NCBI GenBank assembly: GCA_964649085.1 | Contig: CAZYPN010000008.1 | Span: forward strand, 1-64,000 | DNA: 64,000 nt | DNA from: JADMJV01 sp964649085 | Lineage (GTDB): Bacteria > Vulcanimicrobiota > Xenobia > Xenobiales > JADMJV01 | Direction: 5' to 3' | Part shown: in pieces, positions 43,405 to 52,536 of the stretch | How positions within the stretch are numbered: the first letter of the stretch is position 1 | Layout of the letters: each line of letters starts with the position of its first letter | Notes under the pieces: generated by a model | The model's database searches: none | What the model was told of the DNA's origin: nothing | What the model saw: only the letters and a program-made list of their open reading frames with translations | Made by a program: the position numbers and the translations under genes

Positions 43405-44080
43405 CCAGCCCGAAATCCGCCCGCTCCAAGCTGGCGACGAACTCGTTCAAGCCGAAGGCCTGCAGCAGCTGGTCTGGGGATGTCCCGACCTGGAGGTGAT
43501 TCCCAGCCACCTGCTGCAGGCCCATCTGCATCATGGAGGTTGCCTGCTGGGAGCTTTCTCGGGAACCCAACTGGTCGGACTGATCTATGGCTTTGCCGGC
43601 CCCGCCCAGAGCAACTACTTGCTGTCGCACCTGGCGGCGGTCCACCCGAGCTGGCAAGGCCAGGGTCTGGGCCAACGCCTCAAAATGGCTCAGGCCGAAT
43701 GGGCTCGGCAACGCGGCTTTCAGCGCATTCTGTGGACCTTCGACCCCATGCAGCCGGCCAATGCTCGCCTCAACATCGCCAAACTCGGGGCTGTCTGCAG
43801 GCACTATCGCGAGGACTACTATGGCCCCCTGGATGACGACCTCAATCGGGGCATTCCCACCGACCGCCTGGAAGTCGAGTGGTGGTTGTCTCCCATCCAG
43901 CGCCGTCCACAAACCTTCATCGCTTTTCCCCGCTGCATTACGGGCCAGGCTCGATTGGAGTGGCGGCTACGGCTGCGCAACGAGTTCCAACAGGCCTTTG
44001 CCGACGGCCTCTGGGTGGTGAACTTCGAGATCGTCGGCGACGAGGCGCGCTACTGGATGGGTGAAGTCCTTGCAGATTGA
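43400..44080 (+). CDS. GNAT-family acyltransferase (COG3375-like) with an apparent ATT start
   Basis: About 226 residues. The GNAT core has the acyl-CoA-binding loop VHPSWQGQGLGQRLK (Q-x-x-G-x-G) near residue 88. Homologous sequence (PEIRPL, then VWGCPDLEVIP) begins upstream of any ATG, GTG or TTG. Between the in-frame stop at 43388 and this homology only ATT at 43400 is a plausible start; it overlaps the previous TAG. A start at ATG 43532 would destroy the fold. Its end overlaps the racemase-type enolase by 20 bp. In other bacteria GNAT succinyltransferases of this type are paired with N-succinylamino-acid racemases, which the neighbour could be. Confidence 0.75.
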   Translation: MSQPEIRPLQAGDELVQAEGLQQLVWGCPDLEVIPSHLLQAHLHHGGCLLGAFSGTQLVGLIYGFAGPAQSNYLLSHLAAVHPSWQGQGLGQRLKMAQAEWARQRGFQRILWTFDPMQPANARLNIAKLGAVCRHYREDYYGPLDDDLNRGIPTDRLEVEWWLSPIQRRPQTFIAFPRCITGQARLEWRLRLRNEFQQAFADGLWVVNFEIVGDEARYWMGEVLAD

Positions 44081-45188
44081 GGCCATCGAGCTGCGCGCCG
44101 TTTCGCTGCCGCTGGTTCATCCTTTCGAGACCAGCTTTGCCCGCGAAACCAGCAAAGACTGCCTGCTGGTTCGGGTTTGTGGCCGGGGTCTGGAGGGCTG
44201 GGGAGAGGTCGTGGCCATGGCCGCCCCGCTGTACAACGAAGAAACGCTGAAAACCTGTTGGCACTTGCTCGAAGACTTTCTCATTCCCCGCACGCTGGCT
44301 CGCCCCTGGGATTGCCCCCGACAGTGGGCCGGCGAAATGCAGGACATCCGCCGCAACTATATGGCCCGGGCGGGCCTCGAAGCCGCCCTGTGGGACTACT
44401 ATGCGCAGCAACAGGGCCAGCCGCTCATCCGGCTCTGGGGGGGCACCCGCCAGCGCCTGGTGGTGGGGGTCAGCCTGGGCATTGAGGACTCTCTGGAAGT
44501 TCTCTTGCAACAAGTGGATGAGGCGGTGGCTCAGGGCTATCAGCGGGTCAAACTGAAAATCAAGCCCGGCTGGGACATCGAACCCGTTACCGCCGTGCGT
44601 CAGCGCTATCCTCAGCTGGCTCTGCAAGTCGACGCCAACTCCGCCTATCGGCTGGCTCAGTGGCCCGAACTGCGCCAGCTGGACGCCTTCGACTTGCTGC
44701 TCATCGAACAACCCTTGGCCCACGATGATCTGCTGGACCACGCCCAACTGGCTCGTCAGCTTAAGACGCCGATCTGCCTGGATGAGTCGGTCGAACATCT
44801 CGACCACTGTCGCCATGCTCTGAATATTGGAGCGGCTGCGATCATCAATGTCAAACCGGGTCGTGTGGGGGGCTTTAGCCGGGCCCTGGAGATTCACGAC
44901 TACTGCCAGGGCCGGGGCGTACCTTGTTGGGTGGGTGGCATGTTGGAAACCGGCATCGGTCGCCTGCAAAACCTGGCCCTGGCCTCTCTACCCAACTTCA
45001 CTCTGCCCGGCGACCTGTCGGCCAGTCGCCGCTACTTCTGCGAAGACCTCATTGAGCCCGCTGTCGAACTGCTGCCCGGGGGCGAGGTCGAAGTGCCCAT
45101 GGATGTGGGCCTGGGTCCACGCATCCACATGGACCGATTGAACCACTATACCGGGCAACGGCGCTGGTACGGATTAAAGCCCGGATAA
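44061..45188 (+). CDS. Enolase-superfamily OSBS / N-succinylamino-acid racemase
   Basis: A 375-residue protein close to the Gram-positive-type MenC/NSAR group. Active-site features are the KLKIKPG lysine pair, metal ligands in VDANSAY, LIEQPL and CLDES, and the final INVKPGRVGGF lysine. By family it either dehydrates SHCHC to o-succinylbenzoate for menaquinone or racemises N-succinylamino acids; sequence alone rarely decides. The overlapping GNAT gene favours the racemase role, and no other men gene is in the window. GTG 44061 is the start. Confidence 0.88.
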   Translation: MKSLQIEAIELRAVSLPLVHPFETSFARETSKDCLLVRVCGRGLEGWGEVVAMAAPLYNEETLKTCWHLLEDFLIPRTLARPWDCPRQWAGEMQDIRRNYMARAGLEAALWDYYAQQQGQPLIRLWGGTRQRLVVGVSLGIEDSLEVLLQQVDEAVAQGYQRVKLKIKPGWDIEPVTAVRQRYPQLALQVDANSAYRLAQWPELRQLDAFDLLLIEQPLAHDDLLDHAQLARQLKTPICLDESVEHLDHCRHALNIGAAAIINVKPGRVGGFSRALEIHDYCQGRGVPCWVGGMLETGIGRLQNLALASLPNFTLPGDLSASRRYFCEDLIEPAVELLPGGEVEVPMDVGLGPRIHMDRLNHYTGQRRWYGLKPG

Positions 45189-45301
45189 ATCCGGCCGGTC
45201 AAGTAACATCTCGCAGCGTCATTCTTTGCGAAGAACTTGCCTCATGTCCAGCTATCAGAATCAGCCATGCACGGAGCATCAACTTTGGATATACTCTTTC
45301 G

Positions 45302-47263
45302 ATGGGGGTGATCCGAAACCGACAAGGATTTTCGCTGGCCGAGGTGCTGTGTTGCCTCGTGCTTCTGGGCGTTGTCCTGGGGCTATCGCTGGGCTTTCAA
45401 CGAGGGGCCAGGCAGCGTTCCGACACCCGCGCGTTGGCCCTGCAGCTGGCCGACCAACTGCGTGGACTTCGCCAGCAGGCGATGACCAGCGGTCATCCCT
45501 GTGGGATGGCGCTGCCCTCGGCAGGCGGCAGCCGAGCTGTGGCCACGGCCTTTCACGTGCTCCAGGGCGAATCACAGCCGCGCCTGACCCAGGTCGTGCC
45601 CGTGGCCACCGACGGTGCCGCAGCTCAACTCTTCCTGGGCCAATATTCCGGTCCCAGCTGGTCGAGCGCGCGTCCTCAGGGGCTGCTGGGCAACTCGCCA
45701 GACCTCTCCAGCTGGAACATTCACGGTCTGTCCGATCCGGTGGTCTACTTCAGCCCCGATGGTTCGGTGTACAGCAACGCTCCCCACGATCAGGGTCGAT
45801 ATCGGCTGGTGGTGGCCCACAGCATCGCGGCGACCGCCGGCAGCCCCGCCCAGCTCACCCGGGTCCACGCGCCGACCACTGTGACCATTACTTTGTTGGG
45901 AGCCATTCAGGTAGAACCGGGACTTCCCGGTGGCGACGGAAGCCTGCTGGCCTCCAGCGCCTTTCCCCCCACCGCCCCCGCCTCGGGCTCGAGCCCCGGA
46001 AGCGGCAATCAGCCCCCGGTATTCGTAGCGCCTTATCTAAACGTTGCCCCACGCGCCGAAGAATCGACTCTGGCCAACGTTTCGCTGCCGGGTAGCAACT
46101 ACACGGTGGCCCTCGACGGCACGATGACGGTGGAGTGCTTTGCCACCGACCCCGACGGCGACCCACTATTCTGTCGCTGGAGCTGCACCGGCCCGGCCGG
46201 CAGCGGTGCCTTCTCCGCCTCGCAAGGCACGCCGATGAGCTGGGATTCCGCCCGCAACTGCTGGGTAGGGCGCTGGAGCTGGCGCCCACCCACGGGCGCC
46301 GATTTCGACCAACTCTACACGATGAACTGTGAGGTGTATGACTCGCACGGGCTGATTGCCAATTCAACTCCGATTTCGGCCCAGCTTCCCAAGTCAACCA
46401 CCATTGTGCGTAGAAAAATGGTCTACGCGGTCAAAGACCTTGGTGACGAAGGCATCTGGATCTGCAACTGGGACGGAAGCAACGCGCGGCGACTGGTCGG
46501 CCAGGACGACATCGACCCCAATGCCAGCGATTTCACCTTTCCGGTGCTCAACTCCGAGGCCACGCGAGTGGCCTTTGTGTGCAAGGTTGGAGCCAATTAC
46601 CAGATCTGGCGCTGCGGCACCATGGGTCAGGAACTTGAGCAGGTCGCCAGCTACAACCGCATCGGTGGCCTGGTGTGGGACCCTTACGATGATTACCTTT
46701 ACACCGTAGACGACGATGGTGCCAACACCTGCATTCGCGAGTGGGAAGCCGATACTCTGGGGCAGGCTACGCCCGCGCTGTTGGCCTCTTTCCCCAACGG
46801 CGGCACGATGGCGGCACGACCCTATGTACACGCGCATCCCCGGGGCCGCATGCTGATTGTGCAGAAGAACAGCATTTTCCACATCATCTGGACCCACCAC
46901 TCCAATCAGCCCGGCAAAGTCGAACTGCATCCCTGTGTCGGCAGCGAACCGGCATTTGGACGTCAAGGCGGGGCTGACCGCATCGTCTACGACAAGGGAG
47001 CAGCGGGTAGTGAAACGCTGCATTGGCGCGCTTTCAGCTTCGATGAAGCCAGCTGCACCAGTATCCTCGATCCGGTAGAAAACGAATTGATGCCCGGACA
47101 CACGGGCTACCAAAGCCCCATGCTCTCGGAAGATGGAGAGTGGGTCACCGGCCAGGCCACCGGCGCTGGACTGCGCATTTTCCTCTGTGAACTCTCCTCT
47201 GCCCAACCCATGGTGTTAAACCTGCCGGGCACCAAGCTCGACTACAGTCGCTTCAGTTGGTGA
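45302..47263 (+). CDS. Large prepilin-like protein (GspH/FimT-like N-terminus) with C-terminal TolB-like propeller
   Basis: A 653-residue protein. The N-terminus has a type IV prepilin/pseudopilin signal: short basic leader, cleavage G|FSLAEV with Glu at +5, then a hydrophobic helix. The next ~190 residues resemble GspH/FimT pseudopilins. A Pro/Ser-rich linker (~residues 200-245) leads to an Ig-like region and then propeller-like repeats (DEGIWICNWDGSNARRL, YQIWRCGTMGQELEQVA). Pseudopilins are normally 150-250 residues, so this is unusually large. Start ATG 45302 (GTG 45308 possible). First of four clustered pilin-like genes. Confidence 0.75.
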   Translation: MGVIRNRQGFSLAEVLCCLVLLGVVLGLSLGFQRGARQRSDTRALALQLADQLRGLRQQAMTSGHPCGMALPSAGGSRAVATAFHVLQGESQPRLTQVVPVATDGAAAQLFLGQYSGPSWSSARPQGLLGNSPDLSSWNIHGLSDPVVYFSPDGSVYSNAPHDQGRYRLVVAHSIAATAGSPAQLTRVHAPTTVTITLLGAIQVEPGLPGGDGSLLASSAFPPTAPASGSSPGSGNQPPVFVAPYLNVAPRAEESTLANVSLPGSNYTVALDGTMTVECFATDPDGDPLFCRWSCTGPAGSGAFSASQGTPMSWDSARNCWVGRWSWRPPTGADFDQLYTMNCEVYDSHGLIANSTPISAQLPKSTTIVRRKMVYAVKDLGDEGIWICNWDGSNARRLVGQDDIDPNASDFTFPVLNSEATRVAFVCKVGANYQIWRCGTMGQELEQVASYNRIGGLVWDPYDDYLYTVDDDGANTCIREWEADTLGQATPALLASFPNGGTMAARPYVHAHPRGRMLIVQKNSIFHIIWTHHSNQPGKVELHPCVGSEPAFGRQGGADRIVYDKGAAGSETLHWRAFSFDEASCTSILDPVENELMPGHTGYQSPMLSEDGEWVTGQATGAGLRIFLCELSSAQPMVLNLPGTKLDYSRFSW

Positions 47264-47267
47264 AGCC

Positions 47268-48071
47268 TTGAAACAACGCAGCACGGGCCTTTCGCTGGCC
47301 GAAACCCTGGTGGCTCTGTTTCTGCTGGCCGGGGGCGCATTGGCCTGTCTGACCTTATTGATCTCGGCAGGTCGAAATCAGCAACTCACGCTGGAAACGT
47401 TGCAGGCAACCCGTCTGGCCCAGCAATGTCAGGAGCGCATCCTGGCCTGGGCCGAGGAACCGGCTCAATATGCCGGCCTGGCCTCCGTGTACGCCGACCA
47501 TAGCCTTAGCGACCCGGCTTATCCAGGGATGACAGCACGCATTCAGGCCAATCCGGTAGAAACGGAACTGGTCTCTCCCAACACCAGCCTGGAGACCCCC
47601 TTCCTCCCCGACATTCGCCGCCTCAGCGGTCGCTGTCGAGCCCTGCTGGTCACCGTGAACTGGACCTCCAATCGTCCGCGCAGCCTGAGCCTGCAGGCCC
47701 TGGTTCCGGCCCCCATTGAGACGCTGGCCAATCCGGCGGTGACCATCACCTGGGTGGCGGGATCGACGAGCCCCATGGCCCAGAACGCCACCGCCACCTA
47801 CGAAGCTCGCCTGATGGATGCCTCGAACCAGCCCATTCCCGGGGTGTTTTTCGAGTGGGACCTGCAGTCCGACTACAGCAATCCTACGCCCGGCAAGGGC
47901 AGCATGGAGGTGCTGAGTCGTGTGGGAAACCAAGCCGGGATCTGTCACCACTACTACGCTGGCGACCCCGACACGCCTTTCGTGCCTGGATTTGTCAAGC
48001 TTAGAGCCTACTGTCGCTATGCGGGAAGGGAGCTCAGTGGCACTTCTGCCCCGATTGAACTGGCGCCCTGA
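47268..48071 (+). CDS. Prepilin-like protein (PilV/GspI-like)
   Basis: A 267-residue protein with a prepilin motif at the N-terminus: QRSTG|LSLAETLVALFLL, Glu at +5, then a membrane helix. The C-terminal part is beta-rich and has an Ig-like stretch (VTITWVAGSTSP, then GVFFEWDLQSD). PilV- and GspI-like proteins are minor pilins that prime the fibre. TTG 47268 follows the upstream stop by 4 bp. The next gene begins 35 bp before this one ends. Confidence 0.75.
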   Translation: MKQRSTGLSLAETLVALFLLAGGALACLTLLISAGRNQQLTLETLQATRLAQQCQERILAWAEEPAQYAGLASVYADHSLSDPAYPGMTARIQANPVETELVSPNTSLETPFLPDIRRLSGRCRALLVTVNWTSNRPRSLSLQALVPAPIETLANPAVTITWVAGSTSPMAQNATATYEARLMDASNQPIPGVFFEWDLQSDYSNPTPGKGSMEVLSRVGNQAGICHHYYAGDPDTPFVPGFVKLRAYCRYAGRELSGTSAPIELAP

Positions 48072-48636
48072 GCGCGGACTCAGCCTGGCCGAATCGATTC
48101 TGACCTTGGCCTTGATGGGCATGGTGATGTCGATTTTCGCTCTGATCGTGAAGACGATGACCACTCATGGCGGCAGCCTGGAGCGCAAGGACGAAGTGGT
48201 CACCGGCACCCTGGCCGGACTCGAACGCATCAGCCGGGATGTGCGCATGGGGGTCGTCTGGCACAGCCCGGCCCGCAACCAGTCGGCCGCAGTCAGCACG
48301 CTGGAGCTGGAAATCCCCGACTACGAGAACGACCCGGCTCGATTGCCGCCTTATGCCCCCGGCACGATGGCCACTCCTGCCTGGAACCCTCAGGCAGCCG
48401 GGTCTACCTTGCGAATCCGCTATCGAGTAGTGAACTCCGAATTGCTGCGAGAAGTGCGGGTTGGAGGGGTCTATCAAGGATTACCCCTGGCCTTCCGCGT
48501 GGCAGGCCTCTCAGCTCAACGCAGCGGCCGTGCGGAACTCAGCCTCACCCTGTCGGTCGACCAGTCGCCCCGACCTTTGCACACCCTGACCCGCCTCGTT
48601 CACCTGCCACTCCCGCTGGCCTGGAGACAGCCTTGA
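48037..48636 (+). CDS. Prepilin-like protein (PilW/GspJ-like)
   Basis: A 199-residue protein with the prepilin motif RG|LSLAESILTLALMGMV (Glu at +5) and a hydrophobic helix near residues 15-40. RISRDVRMG after the helix is typical of PilW/GspJ-type minor pilins. GTG 48037 is chosen because GGGAAGGGAG lies just upstream; the gene starts inside the previous one and its stop overlaps the next TTG start. Confidence 0.75.
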   Translation: MALLPRLNWRPERGLSLAESILTLALMGMVMSIFALIVKTMTTHGGSLERKDEVVTGTLAGLERISRDVRMGVVWHSPARNQSAAVSTLELEIPDYENDPARLPPYAPGTMATPAWNPQAAGSTLRIRYRVVNSELLREVRVGGVYQGLPLAFRVAGLSAQRSGRAELSLTLSVDQSPRPLHTLTRLVHLPLPLAWRQP

Positions 48637-49118
48637 AGCGCCGAGGGATGTTGGTTCCCGTACTGATGCTGCTCAGCCTCATGCTGGTCTTGTGCCTGGC
48701 TCAACTGATGCGCCAACCATACCAATACCGCTCGGCCCAACAATCGATTTCCTCTGCCCAGGCCCGAGCCCTGGCCCAGGCGGGACTGGCCGATTTCCGC
48801 TTGAAGTGGATTCACGACGCCCATTTCCCACCCGAGTTCCCCGAAGGCTCCACCCTGTTCACCTACATGGAGCAAATGCGTCACTGGCAAACAGGTGACC
48901 TCATCGGTCACTATCGGGTTACGGTCGAGGCTCAGTGGAAATGGGCCCCCTATCGACTGTATCGAGTCACCAGCCAGGGCATCGTGGGCCCCTCGGACAA
49001 TCCTTCGGGCCTTTTCGTCATTGAAGCGATGCTGGACATCGAGCCCGAGTCCCGAACCGGGTCGGGCTCCAATCCTAATTTCGGCCAATGGATCGAGTGG
49101 CGCGAAAGCGGCTACTGA
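48633..49118 (+). CDS. PilX/GspK-like pilus accessory protein
   Basis: A 161-residue protein with an N-terminal membrane helix (LVPVLMLLSLMLVLCLAQLM) without a clear G|F-x4-E cleavage site, followed by AQARALAQAGLADFRLKW, a motif common to PilX and GspK-like proteins. The start is TTG 48633, overlapping the upstream stop (TTGA). As the fourth gene of a GspH/GspI/GspJ-like series, it probably belongs to the same minor pseudopilin complex. No assembly ATPase, secretin or prepilin peptidase is in the window. Confidence 0.6.
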   Translation: MKRRGMLVPVLMLLSLMLVLCLAQLMRQPYQYRSAQQSISSAQARALAQAGLADFRLKWIHDAHFPPEFPEGSTLFTYMEQMRHWQTGDLIGHYRVTVEAQWKWAPYRLYRVTSQGIVGPSDNPSGLFVIEAMLDIEPESRTGSGSNPNFGQWIEWRESGY

Positions 49119-49152
49119 CAGGGGGGTGTGCGCTGAGCACGAAGGCCCGACG

Positions 49153-49725
49153 ATGGCAGATGCGCAGACCCTGGCAATTCTGCAGGACTATTTCGAACGC
49201 TATCGCGAGGTCCCACCCCTCTTCGCAGTGGGGACCGAGGGCACAGTGGACGGGCTGAACCTGCCACCCGTCGGCCCGGGCTTCAACCAGTGGCAAAGGC
49301 TACAGGGGCTGCGCCAAATCACCGACCCCAGGTTTCGTATCAGCAGCTGGATCGCCCTGGCCGCACGTCTGATGGGGCTGGGCTGGGTGGGTCCGGCCTT
49401 TGGCGCCGGCCACCTGCGCCTGGCAGGCGGCCTGGTGGGCTGTCATCCGCTGATCCGCCTGGAAACTGCGGCCAGCTTTCTCGAGGCCCGAAAACTCGTG
49501 GAGGCAAGCCTTCAGGATCTGGTGTCCGGGGTGCGGCACTTCCTCAGCGGAGATTCCCATCCCGGTAAGGCCGACTGCCCGCTGGACTCGGCTCTGCGAC
49601 AGGAGTTCTGGCGCTGCTGCGGTGTGGAGTTGCAGGCCGGGCATTTGCTGCCTCCCCCGCTGGTTCAGGCAGCCGCCGAGCGCCCGGCATTCGATCGCTG
49701 GCTGGACGAGGTGCGGCTGGCGTGA
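49153..49725 (+). CDS. Hypothetical protein
   Basis: A 190-residue soluble protein that I do not recognise, with no signal peptide. It contains a hydrophobic Gly-rich stretch (LAARLMGLGWVGPAFGAGHL) and two cysteines in WRCCGVEL. ATG 49153 is taken; a GTG at 49126 preceded by GGGGG is an alternative adding nine residues. The stop overlaps the DUF924 start (GTGA), so the two are probably coupled. Confidence 0.5.
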   Translation: MADAQTLAILQDYFERYREVPPLFAVGTEGTVDGLNLPPVGPGFNQWQRLQGLRQITDPRFRISSWIALAARLMGLGWVGPAFGAGHLRLAGGLVGCHPLIRLETAASFLEARKLVEASLQDLVSGVRHFLSGDSHPGKADCPLDSALRQEFWRCCGVELQAGHLLPPPLVQAAAERPAFDRWLDEVRLA

Positions 49726-50324
49726 TCGAAGACGTTCTGGACTTCTGGTTCGGACAAGAGCGGACCCAAGGGTTTCCCCCTGAGGCCTACGTCGATCTGT
49801 GGTTTCGGGCCACGCCCGAGCACGATTGGCAGGTGTATTCTCGCTTCCACAAGCTCACCGAACAGGCACTGCGCGGCCAACTGGAGGACTGGGCCATTAC
49901 GGCCCGAGGCAGGCTGGCCCTGATTCTGTTGCTGGATCAGTTCCCGCGCCACCTGTATCGCCACACGCGCTGGGTGTATCGCGGCGACGAAGCTGCGCTG
50001 CGTCACTGTCGCGAAGCTCGGACTGCGGGGCAGGACCAGGAGCTGGAGCCCTGTCAGCGGCTTTTCCTCTACGCGCCTCTGGAACACTGTGAAGAGCTGG
50101 CCGTGCAGCAAGAAGCGGTGGCCAATATCGAGCACATGCTGAGCGGCCTTGCTCCCGAAGTGGCCGAACGTCTGGAGTATTTTGCTCACTGGATTCGTGT
50201 CCATCGCGATATCGTGGCCCGCTACGGCCGGTTCCCCTGGCGCAACCGGGTATTGGGTCGCAGCAACAGCCCCGATGAAGAAGACTTTCTGAACCAGAAT
50301 CCTCCCTATCTGGGGCAGTGGTAA
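49722..50324 (+). CDS. DUF924 family protein
   Basis: A 200-residue helical protein with the DUF924 pattern: VLDFWFG at the N-terminus, LILLLDQFPRHLYRHT in the middle (the LDQFPR motif), FLYAPLEHCE and the C-terminal RFPWRNRVLGR. Structures of the family resemble TPR-like bundles; no reaction is known. GTG 49722 overlaps the preceding stop by 4 bp and the end overlaps the next gene by 7 bp. Confidence 0.9.
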   Translation: MIEDVLDFWFGQERTQGFPPEAYVDLWFRATPEHDWQVYSRFHKLTEQALRGQLEDWAITARGRLALILLLDQFPRHLYRHTRWVYRGDEAALRHCREARTAGQDQELEPCQRLFLYAPLEHCEELAVQQEAVANIEHMLSGLAPEVAERLEYFAHWIRVHRDIVARYGRFPWRNRVLGRSNSPDEEDFLNQNPPYLGQW

Positions 50325-51472
50325 CTGTGGAGGTTCACTGGATTCAGGCTCGCCGCTGCTGGCACCCGCCAGCAGAACTATTGGCCGCGCTGGAAAGCCA
50401 GGTGCCCCCTCTGAAGGGTGTCTCGGAGGAACTCGAGGAGGGCTTCCTGGCCCAAACTCACCCTTTGGTGGGCAGCTGGGGGCCGCTCAATAGGCCCTAC
50501 GGCCACTGGAGAGCCTTCTATTTCTGCCAGAGCGAGCGCGGCTGTCTGGCCTATAAGGGCAGTGAGGTCTATTGCCCCGACCTGGGCGACTGGTGGGAAA
50601 GCATGCAGCAACGCTATGCCGACCTGACCTTTTCCATCGATCGACCCGGACAGCGCAGCCCGCTTCGCTCGGCCACCGTTTCCGTGGCCGAGCGCTTCCT
50701 CTTCTTTGAAAGCAAGTTCCCCGGGGCAGTGTTGCTGCAGGAGGCCCTCTCGGAGGCCTCCCGGGCAGCCGACTTCCAGCGCGACTGCCTGAGCCAATCA
50801 GGTCAGTTGGCCCGGGTACCCTTTCCGCTGGCCGTGTATGAGGTGGACCCCTCGCGTTGTCGACGTGTTGTGGAGGGGCTTGGGGCTGTGCTCGACCACC
50901 ACCCGGGGGCGGCCGACCGCTTGCGACTGCTGGCCGAGCCTGGCCTGGGGATGCTGGTGTACTGGATGCCCGAGCTCCCCCACCGAGTGGCCCATCTCGA
51001 GCTGTCGCCGGAGCTGACTCCTACACAGAGAATGCAACATCTGGCAGGCTTCGAGGACCCTGCGGTCGTCATTTCCCGCTGGACCCACCTGATGGCTCAG
51101 TTCCTTCGCCTGCAACGGGTACCCTGCGATCCGCGCGAAGCTCTGCGCGGCACCTGTCTCGAGCCCCAGAACCTGACCCTCGACGGGGGCATTGTCGACC
51201 TGGACAGCCTGCGCCCCTTTGCCTGCTTCCGTAGTCCCGCCGAACTGCATCTGGCCCTCGAGCGCAGCTTCCAAATTCTGGCGGGTTCAGTGGCCCAATA
51301 CCTGACCGGCGACCCCACCCTGGCGGACGATTGGGGCGCCCTGCGCCAGGAAGTGTTAGAGCGGTGTCGAGACCTGTCACAGCCCCACCCGGCCCTGGCC
51401 GACCTGTTGGCCTGTCAGAACTACCAGGACTTCCTCACGTTGAAGGCCATTACTCGTCGGGCCCTGGCTTAG
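50318..51472 (+). CDS. Hypothetical protein
   Basis: A 384-residue soluble protein. The segment CLEPQNLTLDGGIVDLDSLRPF, around residues 287-308 (quoted here across its NLTLDGG and VDLDSL elements), loosely recalls the metal-binding end of kinase-like or SelO-type proteins, but I see no firm match. GTG 50318 is used. It is translationally linked to the DUF924 gene upstream, and its stop overlaps the convergent peptidoglycan-binding gene by 4 bp. Confidence 0.5.
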   Translation: MVTVEVHWIQARRCWHPPAELLAALESQVPPLKGVSEELEEGFLAQTHPLVGSWGPLNRPYGHWRAFYFCQSERGCLAYKGSEVYCPDLGDWWESMQQRYADLTFSIDRPGQRSPLRSATVSVAERFLFFESKFPGAVLLQEALSEASRAADFQRDCLSQSGQLARVPFPLAVYEVDPSRCRRVVEGLGAVLDHHPGAADRLRLLAEPGLGMLVYWMPELPHRVAHLELSPELTPTQRMQHLAGFEDPAVVISRWTHLMAQFLRLQRVPCDPREALRGTCLEPQNLTLDGGIVDLDSLRPFACFRSPAELHLALERSFQILAGSVAQYLTGDPTLADDWGALRQEVLERCRDLSQPHPALADLLACQNYQDFLTLKAITRRALA

Positions 51473-52536
51473 TTTCCGCCGTTCAAGAAACCCACCAGCG
51501 CATTGGCCAGGCCCGGGTTGCGACCCCAGCCGTCGTCGATCCCCTGCCAATTGGAGCCACCAAAGCCGCGCTGCGTCATGAAGTTGCGCAGGTCCTGGCC
51601 AGTGCGAATCTGACCGGACTCCATCGCCCTGGTCAACGCCTCTACGTGGTTACCCCCGCGACGGCTGTTGGGCATGCGTGACTGACCAGTAAGGATATCA
51701 CCGAGAAACTTGGTGTATTTCTCAGGAGTATTGGTCTTGCCGGCGTGATATTTTTGATTGAACTGCGCAAAACCCAGCATGTTGTTGCCGGTGCCACCTC
51801 GACGAGTGAAAAAGTCGGTGCCCGTCGTGCCTTTCCCGTAGACCTCGGTGCCGCCAATGGCCAGGGCCAAGGCCGTGGCCGCCCTTCCGGAGGCCGTGTC
51901 GGTATTGAAGCGAGGATCGCGCTGAGCCAGTTCGCCACTGAGCTTCTCCAGGCTCTCGTAACCCTGCGGCAGATCCAGGCGGCCACCCGGCTGAGTGGTC
52001 CCAGGCTGAGTAGTCCCAGGCTGAGTCTCGGCCGGAGTGGCCTCGGCGGGCGGGGTCTGCCCGCCACCTTGCAAACGACCCAGCGTGTCCTTACCGGCGA
52101 TGCCGTCTACCTTCAGCCCTTGCTGCTCTTGAAACTGGCGCACGGCTGCCGCGGTATCCTTGCCGAATTTTCCATCAACCTCGAGCCGGGCTCCCTTGGC
52201 ATTGAGAGCCTCCTGAAGCTGCTTTACCTCGTCGCCTTTCATCCCCTGACGGAAGGTCCCCGAGAGGGGCGCCTGTTGAGCCTGAGCAGCGGGGGCCTGC
52301 TGTCCAGCCAGAGCGCCGAAGCTCTGACTGAAGTCAGGCGTTGCGCCCGCTTTCTCTTTCTCCTTGGTAATGTTGGCCGTATCCCGGGTCCGACTCTGGG
52401 TTGAACTCCTCGAGGTCGAATCGCTGCTGGTTTTCTGAGCGGAACTCGATTTCGTCGGCTCCGACTTCGGAGCGGAGGAAGTTGAGGACGGGGAACTGCT
52501 GCTGCGGCTCGCAGAGGAGGATGAGACGGACGACAT
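51469..52536 (-). CDS. Peptidoglycan-binding (PG_binding_1) domain protein
   Basis: A 355-residue protein. The first ~70 residues are a Ser/Thr/Lys-rich disordered tail with no signal peptide. Residues ~97-156 are a PG_binding_1 domain (KQLQEALNAKGARL, DGKFGKDTAAAVRQFQ). A Thr/Gln/Pro-rich linker with GTTQP repeats follows. The C-terminal ~150 residues (LALAIGGTEVYGKG, GNNMLGFAQFNQKYH) look like a folded, possibly lysozyme-like, domain, but no catalytic Glu is certain. Lack of a Sec signal suggests non-classical export or a phage- or effector-like role. Confidence 0.7.
   Translation of the reverse strand: MSSVSSSSASRSSSSPSSTSSAPKSEPTKSSSAQKTSSDSTSRSSTQSRTRDTANITKEKEKAGATPDFSQSFGALAGQQAPAAQAQQAPLSGTFRQGMKGDEVKQLQEALNAKGARLEVDGKFGKDTAAAVRQFQEQQGLKVDGIAGKDTLGRLQGGGQTPPAEATPAETQPGTTQPGTTQPGGRLDLPQGYESLEKLSGELAQRDPRFNTDTASGRAATALALAIGGTEVYGKGTTGTDFFTRRGGTGNNMLGFAQFNQKYHAGKTNTPEKYTKFLGDILTGQSRMPNSRRGGNHVEALTRAMESGQIRTGQDLRNFMTQRGFGGSNWQGIDDGWGRNPGLANALVGFLNGGN

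Noticed and set aside
43400..44080. The GNAT gene as the microviridin N-acetyltransferase (MdnD)
   Set aside because: It overlaps a racemase-type enolase and resembles COG3375-type acyltransferases; three AIM24 genes and a protease separate it from the ligases.
45264..45301. Promoter with TATACT at 45290-45295 for the large prepilin gene
   Set aside because: It ends only 6 bp before the start codon and no -35 element is visible; a leaderless transcript would have to be assumed.
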